A stretch of DNA of 64,000 nucleotides from Litoreibacter roseus (GCF_009811795.1 NZ_BLJE01000001.1:248001-312000), one strand, 5' to 3'. Shown: positions 8,805 to 18,170, counted from the first letter of the stretch. Numbers and translations are program-made. Notes: generated from the sequence alone by a model not told the origin.

Positions 8805-10124
8805 ATGGCCAAAATTAGTGTTTTCGGAATTGGGTATGTCGGGGTGGTTGCGGCCGCCTGTCTTGCAAAAGATGGTCACGATGTTCTCGCGGTCGATATT
8901 GATCAGGGAAAGATCGATGCGATCAATAAGGGTGAAAGCCCGATCGTCGAAAAAGGTCTGGATGAGCTTGTCGCCTCTGGCGTTTCTGCCGGCAAGTTGC
9001 GGGCAACCGGTGACATCGCGAAAGCCGTTGCCGAGACCGATGTCTCATTTGTGTGCGTTGGCACGCCAAGTGCAGAAGACGGATCTGTCGGCCTGACGGC
9101 TGTGACCGCGGTCTGCGAGAGCATCGGCAAGGCGCTTGCGGAAAAATCGACGTTTCACTCGGTCGTCATTCGCTCAACGACGGTGCCTGGCACCACGGAA
9201 AACACCTGCATCCCGGCATTGGAAAAGCATTCCGGCAAAGAAGCGGGCCGCGGGTTCGGGGTTGGGTATTACCCTGAGTTTCTGCGCGAAAGCACCGCGA
9301 TCGAGGACTACTACGATCCCGGCCTGATTGTTTTCGGTGCTCTGGAAAGCCGGACTGCAGCAATCCTGACAAGTCTCAACAAGGACCTCCCGTGCGAAAT
9401 CCATGTCGTAGATGTCCGCACGGCTGAAATGGTGAAATACACCTCGAACACATGGCGCGCGGTCAAGGTGACGTTTGCGAACGAGATCGGGAACATCGCC
9501 AAGGCCTGCGGCTTGGACGGCCAGACCGTCATGCGGATCCTGTGTTCGGACGACAAGATCAACATGTCGCCCTACTTCATGCGACCTGGCTTTGCTTTTG
9601 GGGGGTCCTGCCTTCCCAAGGACGTCCGCGCCCTAAGGCGATTGGCGCTGAACATCGACGTCAAGGCGCCGCTTCTTGAAGCTGTCCTGGAAGCGAATGA
9701 CGAGCAGATCGCTCGTGCAGAAAAGATGGTGGAAAGCTCCGGTGCTAAGACCGTCGGTATGGTTGGCATCAGCTTCAAGCCGGGAACCGACGATCTGAGG
9801 GAAAGTCCGCTGGCCGAGCTCGCCGCGCGCCTGATCAAATCCGGCGTCAATGTCAGTGTCTATGATCCCTATGTGCATACTGCCTATGCGGAAAATATGA
9901 GCGCCGCGGGTCGTGGCAACGATGTGGTGCCGGACCTGCAAGAGCGTCTCGTCGGAAAACTCGACGATCTGATCTCGGGATCCGAGGCGATCATCGTAGG
10001 TAACCTCTACAGCGATACGGTCGATCAGTTGACGGGCATGTCCGAAGACAAGCTGGTTGTCGATCTCGCCCGGCTGAAGCCAAGTCTGACCTCAAACGGT
10101 GCCTACGAAGGCATCTGCTGGTAA
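8805..10124 (+). CDS. algD: GDP-mannose 6-dehydrogenase
   Basis: A 439-aa enzyme that oxidises GDP-mannose twice to GDP-mannuronate, the committed precursor of alginate. The NAD-binding motif GIGYVGVVAAACLAKDGHDV lies at the N-terminus. The catalytic cysteine is in PGFAFGGSCLPKDVRAL (Cys269, close to Cys268 of Pseudomonas AlgD), and the nucleotide-binding C-terminal domain has VGMVGISFKPGTDDLRESPL. The start at 8805 was chosen over upstream ATGs because it has GGAAGGA 5 nt before it and gives the family length (about 436 aa). The exact match of the FMRPGFAFGGSCLPKD type points to GDP-mannose rather than UDP-glucose dehydrogenase. It is the first gene of a 12-gene operon. Confidence 0.93.
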   Translation: MAKISVFGIGYVGVVAAACLAKDGHDVLAVDIDQGKIDAINKGESPIVEKGLDELVASGVSAGKLRATGDIAKAVAETDVSFVCVGTPSAEDGSVGLTAVTAVCESIGKALAEKSTFHSVVIRSTTVPGTTENTCIPALEKHSGKEAGRGFGVGYYPEFLRESTAIEDYYDPGLIVFGALESRTAAILTSLNKDLPCEIHVVDVRTAEMVKYTSNTWRAVKVTFANEIGNIAKACGLDGQTVMRILCSDDKINMSPYFMRPGFAFGGSCLPKDVRALRRLALNIDVKAPLLEAVLEANDEQIARAEKMVESSGAKTVGMVGISFKPGTDDLRESPLAELAARLIKSGVNVSVYDPYVHTAYAENMSAAGRGNDVVPDLQERLVGKLDDLISGSEAIIVGNLYSDTVDQLTGMSEDKLVVDLARLKPSLTSNGAYEGICW

Positions 10125-10136
10125 GGGCAGGCGCGC

Positions 10137-11612
10137 GTGCATCTCCTGATGTCCCATATCGCCTACCTTTCGGTGATGGTGTTGCTGGCTCTGTCAGCGC
10201 CCGTCACCGCCTTGGGCGAGGCGAAAGGCGCTATCATCGTGCTGGGGGTGATCGGTGTCTGGCGCTACGGCTGGGCCGTTGTGAATATGAGCCGCGCCGT
10301 ATGGTTCCTGCTGGTTGCGTATCCCAAGCGGAAACGGCGCGCTCAGGTCGCCTATGCCTCGCAGCCCCTGAAGGCGCACGCGTTCTTCCTGACGACGACC
10401 TACGGCATCGATCCGGAAGTGACGCTTCCCGTCTACCAGTCGATCTTTCGTGCGGCCGCGCAGGCAGAAGGCGGGGCGACGATTGTCGCATCCGTCGTCA
10501 ACACGTCCGATGCGCGACTGATCAGATCGATCTTTGCCAATATGTCGATCGATATGACAGGCGTCCGGCTCGACGTGGATCAAATTCCGGGGACTGGCAA
10601 ACGGGACGCTTTGGCCAAGTCTCTTCAGTTGATCCTACGTCAATGTCCGACGCGACGTGACGTGGTGATCTTCGTGGATGGGGACAGCTGCGTTCCGGAA
10701 GACATGGTGGAACGCTCTGCACAGGTTTTCACCGATCCTGCCGTTGGTGCGCTGACAACCGACGAAGCGGTCGAGATCCCGCAACCAGGCCTCTTCCGCG
10801 ACTGGTTTGAGTTGCGGTTTACACAGCGGCAAATGATGATGTCCTCGATGGGTCTGTCGAACCGCGTTCTGACCCTGACCGGTCGAATGTCAGCATTTCG
10901 CGCTGATCTGGCGACGGATCCCAGCTTTATTCGGATGGTTCAGGACGACTACATTGACCACTGGCGTCTGGGCCGGGTTCAGTTCCTGACGGGCGACGAC
11001 AAGTCGACTTGGTTCTGGCTGATGAAAAACGGCTACGAAATGGCCTATCTGCCCGACGTTAAATCCCTGTCCATGGAAACGCAGCCGAAACCGGGTTTTT
11101 TCGAAAGCGCAATTGTGCTGATGGTGCGTTGGTTCGGAAACATGCTCCGCACGAATGGTCGCGCATTGGCACTGCCCGCACGCAAGATCGGCTACTTCAC
11201 ATGGTGGTCGATCCTTGATCAGCGTTTGTCGATCTGGACCACATTGGCAGGCCCCTTGGGCGTCTTGCTGACGGCACTTTTCGCAGAGCCGCTGATCCTG
11301 CCCGCCTACATCGCTTGGGTCATGGGGACGCGTTACGTGTTCTGCACGATCCTCTGCGCATTCCGTGGTCGCAGCTTCCCGATCACCTATCCATTCCTGC
11401 TTTACTTCGGCCAGATCGTAGGCGCGGCCGTGAAAAGCTTCGTCCTCTTCCGATTGGATCGCCAAAAATGGACCCGCCAAGCTGCAAGCGGTGGCCCCGG
11501 TTTGCCTGTTCCGCTGGGGCAGCGGATCCGCGCGGCGGGCTCTGCCTACCTTCATGTCCTAACACTCGGATGGCTCGTTCTTGCGGTCGTCTACATCACC
11601 CAGCTCGTTTGA
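10137..11612 (+). CDS. alg8: alginate polymerase glycosyltransferase Alg8
   Basis: A 491-aa GT2-family membrane enzyme that polymerises mannuronate from GDP-mannuronate and, with Alg44, moves the chain across the inner membrane. Two transmembrane segments flank the N-terminus. The catalytic domain has VDGDS (near residue 180), ALTTDEAVEI, the Alg8-specific LSNRVLTLTGRMSAFRAD, the base motif QDDYIDHWRLGR and TGDDKSTWFWLMKNGYEMAY. The stretch MVRWFGNMLRTNGRALALP and three to four C-terminal membrane segments follow. Length matches Pseudomonas Alg8 (about 494). The start is GTG at 10137, 12 nt after algD; an ATG at 10149 is possible. Confidence 0.93.
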   Translation: MHLLMSHIAYLSVMVLLALSAPVTALGEAKGAIIVLGVIGVWRYGWAVVNMSRAVWFLLVAYPKRKRRAQVAYASQPLKAHAFFLTTTYGIDPEVTLPVYQSIFRAAAQAEGGATIVASVVNTSDARLIRSIFANMSIDMTGVRLDVDQIPGTGKRDALAKSLQLILRQCPTRRDVVIFVDGDSCVPEDMVERSAQVFTDPAVGALTTDEAVEIPQPGLFRDWFELRFTQRQMMMSSMGLSNRVLTLTGRMSAFRADLATDPSFIRMVQDDYIDHWRLGRVQFLTGDDKSTWFWLMKNGYEMAYLPDVKSLSMETQPKPGFFESAIVLMVRWFGNMLRTNGRALALPARKIGYFTWWSILDQRLSIWTTLAGPLGVLLTALFAEPLILPAYIAWVMGTRYVFCTILCAFRGRSFPITYPFLLYFGQIVGAAVKSFVLFRLDRQKWTRQAASGGPGLPVPLGQRIRAAGSAYLHVLTLGWLVLAVVYITQLV

Positions 11613-11640
11613 TTTGAAAGAAAAGAGGGACCTCACCCCG

Positions 11641-12780
11641 ATGCAAAATCAAGATCATCAACTCGAAGCGCTGCGCAAAAGCACGGATGCCCCCCAAACC
11701 TTCATGATGGACACGCCCATGGGCAATGAGCATCCGTTGCTGCCCATTCCGTTTATCGTGATGCTTGCCGAACGGCGTCTGGAAGGCAAAGGCCTTTCGC
11801 TGATCGGTGGGACGGCATCCGGCCTCGTTGATCCCTCGATGGATGGTAAACAGGAGCTTGCGACGCTGATCTTCAGCTTCGATGGATTCCGCATTGTTCT
11901 GTCCGCTGTTGTTAACATTCGTTTGAACGACAACAAGAGCCTGGGGCTGGTGGAGCTTGAGTTCGCTGATCCGGTCGGACCTCAATTGCCGCAGCTGCGC
12001 TATATCATTAATGCCTTTATCGCAGGCGATATCGTGGGGCTGGGGCCGTTATTGTCTGTTCCGTCGGTCGAAAAGAAGAAGAGCGGCGGTCGCGCGAAAT
12101 CCCTCAGCTTCACGGATCGTCTTGGTCAAGTGGTTCGCAAGGCCGGTGTCGCCGCTTTGGTCTTGGGCCTTCTAGGTGCGGTCGCGCTCACAGTTCAAAA
12201 TCGGGTTCTGACGTTGGACGAAATCCGCCCGGCCGTGGTCACCATTGAGGGTGAGGCTTTGCGATCGCCCACCGCCGGTCAGATCAGCTTTATCAACGCT
12301 CAGGCCGAGGAAGGCGATGTCGCCTTCGCGATCCTGTCCAACTCCGGCGCACAGCTCAGCGTTATGATGCCCTGTAACTGCGACATCACCAATGTCGCGT
12401 TCCGGGAAGGCTCAACTTTGTTGGCGGGCGAAGAAGTCATGACCTTGGTTGAACCGGGCGCTGGTGTCCACGTCGATGCGGTCATGAGCTACGAGGGCAT
12501 CAACGCGGCCCTCAAAGGTAGCGAGATCGAGATGGTCTTTGCGGATGGTCGTGTGGTGTCCGCCACCATCAGTCCGACCTCTTTCAGTGACATCATGATG
12601 GTACGGCCGTCCGAATGGACCCCCTTGACCTTGGTGCCTGAGGACAGCGTCGCGGAAGCCGATATCGGCCAAATGACCCGCGTCAGGCTGCGCCAGCCAA
12701 TGCCGGTCATCGGCGGCTTGCTTGCCTGGTTCGGGGATGGCGCATCGCTGCAGGCTCAGGCGGAAGCTGCGGCAGAATGA
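11641..12780 (+). CDS. alg44: Alg44-like copolymerase with degenerate PilZ domain
   Basis: A 379-aa inner-membrane protein that should work with Alg8. The N-terminal cytoplasmic part (about residues 20-125) has a PilZ-like pattern ending RYIINAFIAGDIVGLGPLLS, which parallels Alg44. One membrane segment follows (VAALVLGLLGAVALTV), then a periplasmic HlyD-like domain with LRSPTAGQISFI and the conserved PCNCDI pair of cysteines. Against Pseudomonas Alg44, the RxxxR motif is NEHPL here and DxSxxG reads GGTASG, so the c-di-GMP ligands appear missing. The start at 11641 has GAGGGA 10 nt upstream; an earlier in-frame start lies inside alg8. Identity rests on position and architecture. Confidence 0.82.
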   Translation: MQNQDHQLEALRKSTDAPQTFMMDTPMGNEHPLLPIPFIVMLAERRLEGKGLSLIGGTASGLVDPSMDGKQELATLIFSFDGFRIVLSAVVNIRLNDNKSLGLVELEFADPVGPQLPQLRYIINAFIAGDIVGLGPLLSVPSVEKKKSGGRAKSLSFTDRLGQVVRKAGVAALVLGLLGAVALTVQNRVLTLDEIRPAVVTIEGEALRSPTAGQISFINAQAEEGDVAFAILSNSGAQLSVMMPCNCDITNVAFREGSTLLAGEEVMTLVEPGAGVHVDAVMSYEGINAALKGSEIEMVFADGRVVSATISPTSFSDIMMVRPSEWTPLTLVPEDSVAEADIGQMTRVRLRQPMPVIGGLLAWFGDGASLQAQAEAAAE

Positions 12781-12874
12781 AAACCTGAACCGGAAGACTT
12801 GTAAAAAAGGGCATTTGGCCGAGCTCGCGGCCATTGCCCGGAAATTGGAATATCTCTTTGTTGGGGAAGTAAAA

Positions 12875-14275
12875 ATGTCCAAGATCTATCCGATCATTCT
12901 ATGCGGTGGCAGCGGCTCACGGCTGTGGCCCATGTCTCGCTCTGGTGAACCGAAGCAATTTCAATCTGTAACCGGTGTAGACGATCTGTCGTTGTTCCAG
13001 GCAACCGTTCAGCGACACAGATCCGCTAAGTTTGCGGACCCTGTGATTGTGACGAACCTCAAGCACACCCGGCGTGTGGCGCAACAACTGCAGGAAATCC
13101 AGTGCAAGGGAACGATCATCAGTGAACCGGTTGGACGCAATACCGGCCCGGCCGTCTTAGCCGCAGCACTTACGATCCTGAAAAGCGATCCGGATGCGAT
13201 CATGCTGGTTTTGCCATCCGATCATGTGATCCAGGGCGACGTGAACACCTCGGTGGTGGAGATGACACAGGCTGCAATTGACGGGCGTATCATCACGTTC
13301 GGGATCAAGCCCAGATACCCCGAGCCTGGTTTCGGCTACATCACGGATGGCGGGCGCTTCGTGAACTACAGCGGCCTTCACCGCGTTGATGCATTTATCG
13401 AGAAACCGCCACTCTCAGTCGCTCAGTCGCTGGTGTCTTTGGGCAAGGCCTATTGGGCTTCTGGCATCAGTATGTTCAGTGCGGCGACGATCGTCGAAGA
13501 ATACCGCAAGTACGATCCTGCAACCACAACGGCAGTTTCGCTGGCGGTTGAGGATGCGATCGAGAACGACTACGGCCCGATCCTCGAAAAAGTGGCGTTC
13601 AGCGCCGCCAAGGATTTGCCAACCGAAAGCGCTGTCTTCGAAAAGAGCGCCGCCGTCGCGTTGACACCTCTGGATATCACGTGGAGCGACGTGGGTTCAT
13701 GGTCTGCGGTCCATGACGTTGTCGCGAAATCTGACGATGGAAATGTTCTGCACGGCGATGTCCACGTCGTTGATACGACGAATTCTCTTATTCGATCTGA
13801 AGATCGTTTGGTCACTGTGGTGGGGCTGTCAAACATCATCGTGGTGGATACGCCGGATGCTGTCCTCGTGACGTCCCACGAAAAATGCCAAGACATCAAG
13901 ACGCTTGTGAACAACCTCAAGGTCGAAGACCGCCGCGAAACGGTTGAGCATGCAAGGCGCACGTACTCGTGGGGGGAAAGCCGCCGGATTGGGGCGACGC
14001 AGTCCTGTGAGATGACCATCGTGCGCTTGAAGTCCGGCTTCAGCATAGATCTGGACGCTGTGCAGGGCACGCAAATCATCAATGTGTCAGGTAAGTTCGC
14101 CATTAACGGATCGGCCGCGTCGCGCGATCTTGCCGTCGGTGACCAATTCACCAGCGAAAGCGTCGGGAACATGCGTTTGAGCAACAGTGGTGATGACATG
14201 GGGGAGGCGTTGATCGTTCGCTATCGTACAGATCAGTCTGCGACCGCGTCAGGCCAGATAGCTGTTGCGAGCTGA
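12875..14275 (+). CDS. algA: mannose-1-phosphate guanylyltransferase (AlgA-type, isomerase domain degenerate)
   Basis: A 466-aa protein. The N-terminal nucleotidyltransferase domain makes GDP-mannose from GTP and mannose-1-phosphate. It has ILCGGSGSRLWPMSRSGEPK at residues 5-24, PSDHVI, EPGFGYI and the FIEKP signature. The C-terminal cupin (about 360-460) matches type II phosphomannose isomerase only in outline: YSWGESRRIGATQSCEMTIV followed by LKSGFSIDL. The metal-binding run QMHHHRAEHW of AlgA is DLDAVQGTQI here, and the later active-site segment is also not conserved. It probably supplies GDP-mannose but not fructose-6-phosphate isomerisation. The start at 12875 has GGGGAAG just upstream. 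It lies 95 bp after alg44. Confidence 0.88.
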   Translation: MSKIYPIILCGGSGSRLWPMSRSGEPKQFQSVTGVDDLSLFQATVQRHRSAKFADPVIVTNLKHTRRVAQQLQEIQCKGTIISEPVGRNTGPAVLAAALTILKSDPDAIMLVLPSDHVIQGDVNTSVVEMTQAAIDGRIITFGIKPRYPEPGFGYITDGGRFVNYSGLHRVDAFIEKPPLSVAQSLVSLGKAYWASGISMFSAATIVEEYRKYDPATTTAVSLAVEDAIENDYGPILEKVAFSAAKDLPTESAVFEKSAAVALTPLDITWSDVGSWSAVHDVVAKSDDGNVLHGDVHVVDTTNSLIRSEDRLVTVVGLSNIIVVDTPDAVLVTSHEKCQDIKTLVNNLKVEDRRETVEHARRTYSWGESRRIGATQSCEMTIVRLKSGFSIDLDAVQGTQIINVSGKFAINGSAASRDLAVGDQFTSESVGNMRLSNSGDDMGEALIVRYRTDQSATASGQIAVAS

Positions 14276-14281
14276 TCCAAG

Positions 14282-15625
14282 ATGACCCTTCGCTGCCTCA
14301 CTCTAGTCTGCGCGACTGTGTTGTCATTGGCCGGAACGCTTGCATCTGCACAGCAGTCCGATCAATCAAGTTCGTTGTCGCTTGTGGATATGCAGGTTGT
14401 GATGGCGCAATTGGCACTTCGGGCAGGGGCGAATGGGCATCTGACACTTGCACGCGCGCAGACCGAAGACGAGCCGAAGGCGATTGTCTTGTCGAACGGG
14501 ACGTTCCGGCTTTCAGACATCACCCCAGACACGTTGCCGAATGCCGGACTTGGCCTCTCCTCCCAGCATCTGACCAGTCCGCGGCCCATCGTGGTATGGT
14601 CCAACGCCACACTGATCATGGAAGACGGGGACCGGTTGGAACTGCGCCGCGACACAGGTGCGTTCCTGTTGAATTTCGGCAGAGTGATTGCAGATGGCGC
14701 TCAGATCGGCGGTTCGCAACTGCCGAACCTGAAGGATCAGACCTTCAGGCCGTTCCTTTTGAGCGCAGGCAGTGGCAGCGTCGAAATCCGAAACTCCCGA
14801 CTGGAGTTTCTTGGCTTCGGGCGTGCCGGCAATTTCAGCGGCGTTTCCGTTCTCAACCGTGGGCTCTATCCGGCGCTTGGCCCAAGCCTGATCGAGGACA
14901 GCACGTTCCACAGCGTTCAGTCTGCCAGCTTTGACAGCACCAAAGGCACTGTCATTCGCAACAACAATTTCTCGGGAAGCGCGGCCACGTCTTTGCGGCT
15001 GATCGGCGCGGAAGGCGCTGAGGTCACGGGCAACACCATCTCTACCGCGAAAAACCATGGGTTGCGCATCACCGCAGGCAGTCGCCAGATCCTGATCAAG
15101 GATAATACGTTCCGAAATATTGCAGGCGTTGGCATACTTGCGGACCGCGGTGTCGAAAATCTGGTGGTTGCAGGGAACCACATCGATCAGTCAGCGAAGG
15201 GCGGCGTGTCGTTTGTACGGGTCACCTGCGCGATCTTGTCCGACAACCACGTTGCGCTTGTCGGACAAAAGGGCCTCTCCGTCCGCGAAAGTCAGGACGT
15301 GCACGTTCTCAACAACCAGCTTTTCGGAAATCGTGGCGCCGGCATTTATGTCGGGGATCAGGCACCGGACGCGCTGACGGTCCTGCAAGGCAATGTCTTT
15401 GAGAAGAATGGCAGGGGACTCTCAGGGGCCGCCGCCGAGCATCTTGTTCTCAAGGGCAACGATTTTTCCAAGCAGTTCCCAAGGCTTCTGGGGGGCGACC
15501 TGATGTCGGTCATTCATGTGATTGCGAGGGATTTGACGGGCGATGCCGTGATGTCGATCTCACCTCGGAAGACGGATCTGAATGTCGCGATGCCAAAACC
15601 CTGCGATGCACGGGCGGAGATCTGA
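14282..15625 (+). CDS. algG: AlgG-like periplasmic beta-helix protein without the epimerase catalytic motif
   Basis: A 447-aa protein with a signal peptide (cleavage after LASAQ) and a right-handed parallel beta-helix of NosD/CASH-type repeats from about residue 160 to 400, recognised by recurring xxxNxF and GNxI turns. Pseudomonas AlgG (about 540 aa) is the mannuronan C5-epimerase and also shields the polymer in the periplasm. The catalytic segment FDPHDRSHGLII aligns with FDSTKGTVI at residues 217-225 here, so Asp-Pro-His-Asp is replaced by Asp-Ser-Thr-Lys. No other DPHD occurs. It may be a scaffold or binding protein rather than an active epimerase. It lies 6 nt after algA and 2 nt before algI. 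Confidence 0.7.
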   Translation: MTLRCLTLVCATVLSLAGTLASAQQSDQSSSLSLVDMQVVMAQLALRAGANGHLTLARAQTEDEPKAIVLSNGTFRLSDITPDTLPNAGLGLSSQHLTSPRPIVVWSNATLIMEDGDRLELRRDTGAFLLNFGRVIADGAQIGGSQLPNLKDQTFRPFLLSAGSGSVEIRNSRLEFLGFGRAGNFSGVSVLNRGLYPALGPSLIEDSTFHSVQSASFDSTKGTVIRNNNFSGSAATSLRLIGAEGAEVTGNTISTAKNHGLRITAGSRQILIKDNTFRNIAGVGILADRGVENLVVAGNHIDQSAKGGVSFVRVTCAILSDNHVALVGQKGLSVRESQDVHVLNNQLFGNRGAGIYVGDQAPDALTVLQGNVFEKNGRGLSGAAAEHLVLKGNDFSKQFPRLLGGDLMSVIHVIARDLTGDAVMSISPRKTDLNVAMPKPCDARAEI

Positions 15626-15627
15626 CA

Positions 15628-17076
15628 ATGGTATTTTCCTCTGAATCCTTCCTGTTCCTGTTTCTGCCACTTTTCTTGCTGGCCTATTACGCCACACCTG
15701 TACGGTGGCGGTCGGCTACGATTTTGGTGGGCTCTTATACGTTCTACGCATGGTGGCGCATTGATTTTCTGGGATTGCTGATCCTGACGACGGTTTGGGC
15801 TTACGGCTTGGGTGCGTTGATTTCGCGGCATCGTGGCACCGCAAAAGGCCGCATGTATCTGACAATAGCGGTGACGGGCTGTTTGGGCGTTCTGGGCATC
15901 TTCAAGTACCTCAACTTTTTCCTCGACAGCATCGCGGCACTTGTCGGTACAGATGTGGCGGGGTTGGGCATTCACTGGCGCCTAATCTTGCCCATTGGTA
16001 TCTCGTTCTACGTTTTTCAGTCGATCAGCTACCTGGTTGACGTGCACCGGGGCGATGCAAAAGCAAACGCCACGCTGCTTGACTTCGCCGCTTTCATTGC
16101 ACTTTTCCCGCAGCTGATCGCAGGGCCAATTTTACGATACAAAGACCTCGAAGACCAGTTCCGCCAGCGCGAACACAGCGTCGAGCTGTTCTGTGATGGC
16201 ATGGCCCGCTTCATCATCGGTCTTGCCAAGAAGGTGTTGCTCGCAGATGCCATCGCGCCCCTGGCGGACCTCGCCTTTGCGGCAGAGGACCCCAGCATGG
16301 CACTCGCCTGGTTTGGTGCGGCAGCCTACATGCTGCAGCTTTACTTCGATTTCTCAGGCTACAGCAGCATGGCGATCGGGCTTGGCATGATGATGGGGTT
16401 CCGCTTCATAGAGAACTTCAACATGCCCTATATCAGCCGTTCGATCACTGAGTTCTGGCGGCGCTGGCATATCTCTCTGTCTGTCTGGCTGCGCGACTAC
16501 CTCTACATCCCTCTTGGCGGCAACCGGTCCGGCGTGGCGCGCACGTATATGAACCTGATGATCGTCATGACGTTGGGCGGCCTGTGGCACGGCGCAAACT
16601 GGACCTTCGTCCTGTGGGGCATCTGGCACGGGGGCATCCTCGCCATCGAGCGTGCGACCGGGTGGGATAAATCGTCCAGCCGCCATCTGATCGCTTTGCC
16701 AATGACACTTCTTTTCGTGCTGATCGGCTGGGTTATGTTCCGTGCCGCGACTGTGGATGAGGCGTTCGGGGTCTATGCAGGCATGATCGGCTTGAACGGT
16801 CTGATGCCTGATCCGTCCACATGGCAGGCTGTCACGCGAGAAAGCCTTGCCTTGTTGATTGTGGCCTTTGGTATTGCCGCGTCAGAGCCTTGGTTGCGCG
16901 GGATTTTCCGTCCCGATCCAGCGATCAGGATCTCCGCAAGTGGCGCTGCAGCGCTGACACGTAGCGATGTCGTGGCGCAGGCAACGCTGTCCGTGGCCGT
17001 AACGGTGATCGGCGCACTGACGATCATGAAACTGGCCGAACAAAGCTTTTCACCCTTCCTCTACTTCCAATTCTGA
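15628..17076 (+). CDS. algI: alginate O-acetylation protein AlgI (MBOAT)
   Basis: A 482-aa polytopic membrane-bound O-acyltransferase that moves acetyl groups to the periplasm for AlgJ and AlgX. The N-terminus MVFSSESFLFLFLPLF is nearly that of Pseudomonas AlgI. The family core is present: FRQREHSVELFCDGMARFI, DFSGYSSMAIGLGMMMGFRF, SITEFWRRWHISLSVWLRDY, LYIPLGGNRSG, and the catalytic-His region TLGGLWHGANWTFVLWGIWH. The reading frame is complete and all histidines look intact. It starts 2 nt after the algG-like gene and ends in the TGATG junction before algJ. Confidence 0.94.
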   Translation: MVFSSESFLFLFLPLFLLAYYATPVRWRSATILVGSYTFYAWWRIDFLGLLILTTVWAYGLGALISRHRGTAKGRMYLTIAVTGCLGVLGIFKYLNFFLDSIAALVGTDVAGLGIHWRLILPIGISFYVFQSISYLVDVHRGDAKANATLLDFAAFIALFPQLIAGPILRYKDLEDQFRQREHSVELFCDGMARFIIGLAKKVLLADAIAPLADLAFAAEDPSMALAWFGAAAYMLQLYFDFSGYSSMAIGLGMMMGFRFIENFNMPYISRSITEFWRRWHISLSVWLRDYLYIPLGGNRSGVARTYMNLMIVMTLGGLWHGANWTFVLWGIWHGGILAIERATGWDKSSSRHLIALPMTLLFVLIGWVMFRAATVDEAFGVYAGMIGLNGLMPDPSTWQAVTRESLALLIVAFGIAASEPWLRGIFRPDPAIRISASGAAALTRSDVVAQATLSVAVTVIGALTIMKLAEQSFSPFLYFQF

Positions 17077-17087
17077 TGGAGCCGTTG

Positions 17088-18170
17088 ATGTCCCGCCTCA
17101 TCACAGCGTTTAAACTGATCCTTCCGATTTGCTTCTTTGCCTATGCGGCGGTTGGAAATTTCGTGATCTTCACCGAAGACGGGATCGATCTGTCCGGAAA
17201 GGAGATCATGCGCGGTGAGGCGACCGGGCAGATTGATACGATTTACCGCCGAGATCTGCCCCACCGGGAACCGTCCATCGGCCTCATCGGTGCCGCACGC
17301 TACGCCGTCTTGGGCGAAGGCCGCGAGGGCGTCATCGCGGGGCAGGGCAACTGGCTTTTCAGTGCGGAAGAGCTCCGGGCCTACGGGCCAGACAGTACAG
17401 TCTTGGAAGAAACGGTCGCCAAGATGTCGGAGATCCGCGATCGGCTTGCGGAAGCGGGCTCCGACCTTGTCATCGTGCCGCTGCCCGCAAAGATCGACAT
17501 TGACCGGTCCTTTGCGCCAACGAGTGATGCGCCCAACGTGAGCGCGGCACAATATCAAGACTTTCTCGCAGCGCTGTCAGACGCAGGCTTGTCCACAGTT
17601 GATGTCCGGTCCGAGTTGCTTGACGCACAAAAAACCCGCCCTGCATTTTTACAAACGGACACCCATTGGCATCCCGAAACAGCGGCACTTGTTGCGTCGA
17701 TTGTGGCTGGCTCGAAGACTGTCCCACTTGGGGATGCGAAGTTCGAACGGCAGGCCCAAAAGGACGTGTCTTTTACTGGTGATCTCGTGTCGTTTGTCAC
17801 GAGCGAAAATCTCGCCCCGACGGTGGGTCTGCGCCCGGAAACGGTCCAGCCTTACCTTGCCATCGAGGCGGGCGGCGGCGTTGATTTGTTCGGATCTTCC
17901 AGTGCCATTGATGTCGCTCTTATCGGGACAAGTTATAGCGCGAACGAGAATTGGAGTTTCGCGGAAGCGCTCAAGCTGGCGTTGAAGCGGGATGTGCTCA
18001 ATCTTGCCCAAGAGGGGCAGGGACCGGTCACACCGATGATCGACTACCTCGCGGACGGTGCCGCTCGGTTGGACCAACCACCAGCGCTGATCATCTGGGA
18101 ATTTCCCGTACGCTACCTCACCGACCCGAAGCTTTGGGAAAAATCTGAAAAGGAGGAGGGCAATGTATAA
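17088..18170 (+). CDS. algJ: alginate O-acetyltransferase AlgJ
   Basis: A 360-aa periplasmic SGNH-hydrolase-like acetyltransferase anchored by one N-terminal membrane segment (FKLILPICFFAYAAVGNFVI). The catalytic set is present: Asp191 and His193 in QTDTHWHP and Ser282 in LIGTSYS, close to D190, H192 and S288 of Pseudomonas AlgJ. AGQGNWLF near residue 88 is also typical. The start at 17088 was preferred because GGAG lies 6 nt upstream; an ATG at 17076 overlaps the algI stop and lacks a ribosome-binding site. It precedes the lipoprotein gene with an 8-nt overlap. Confidence 0.9.
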   Translation: MSRLITAFKLILPICFFAYAAVGNFVIFTEDGIDLSGKEIMRGEATGQIDTIYRRDLPHREPSIGLIGAARYAVLGEGREGVIAGQGNWLFSAEELRAYGPDSTVLEETVAKMSEIRDRLAEAGSDLVIVPLPAKIDIDRSFAPTSDAPNVSAAQYQDFLAALSDAGLSTVDVRSELLDAQKTRPAFLQTDTHWHPETAALVASIVAGSKTVPLGDAKFERQAQKDVSFTGDLVSFVTSENLAPTVGLRPETVQPYLAIEAGGGVDLFGSSSAIDVALIGTSYSANENWSFAEALKLALKRDVLNLAQEGQGPVTPMIDYLADGAARLDQPPALIIWEFPVRYLTDPKLWEKSEKEEGNV

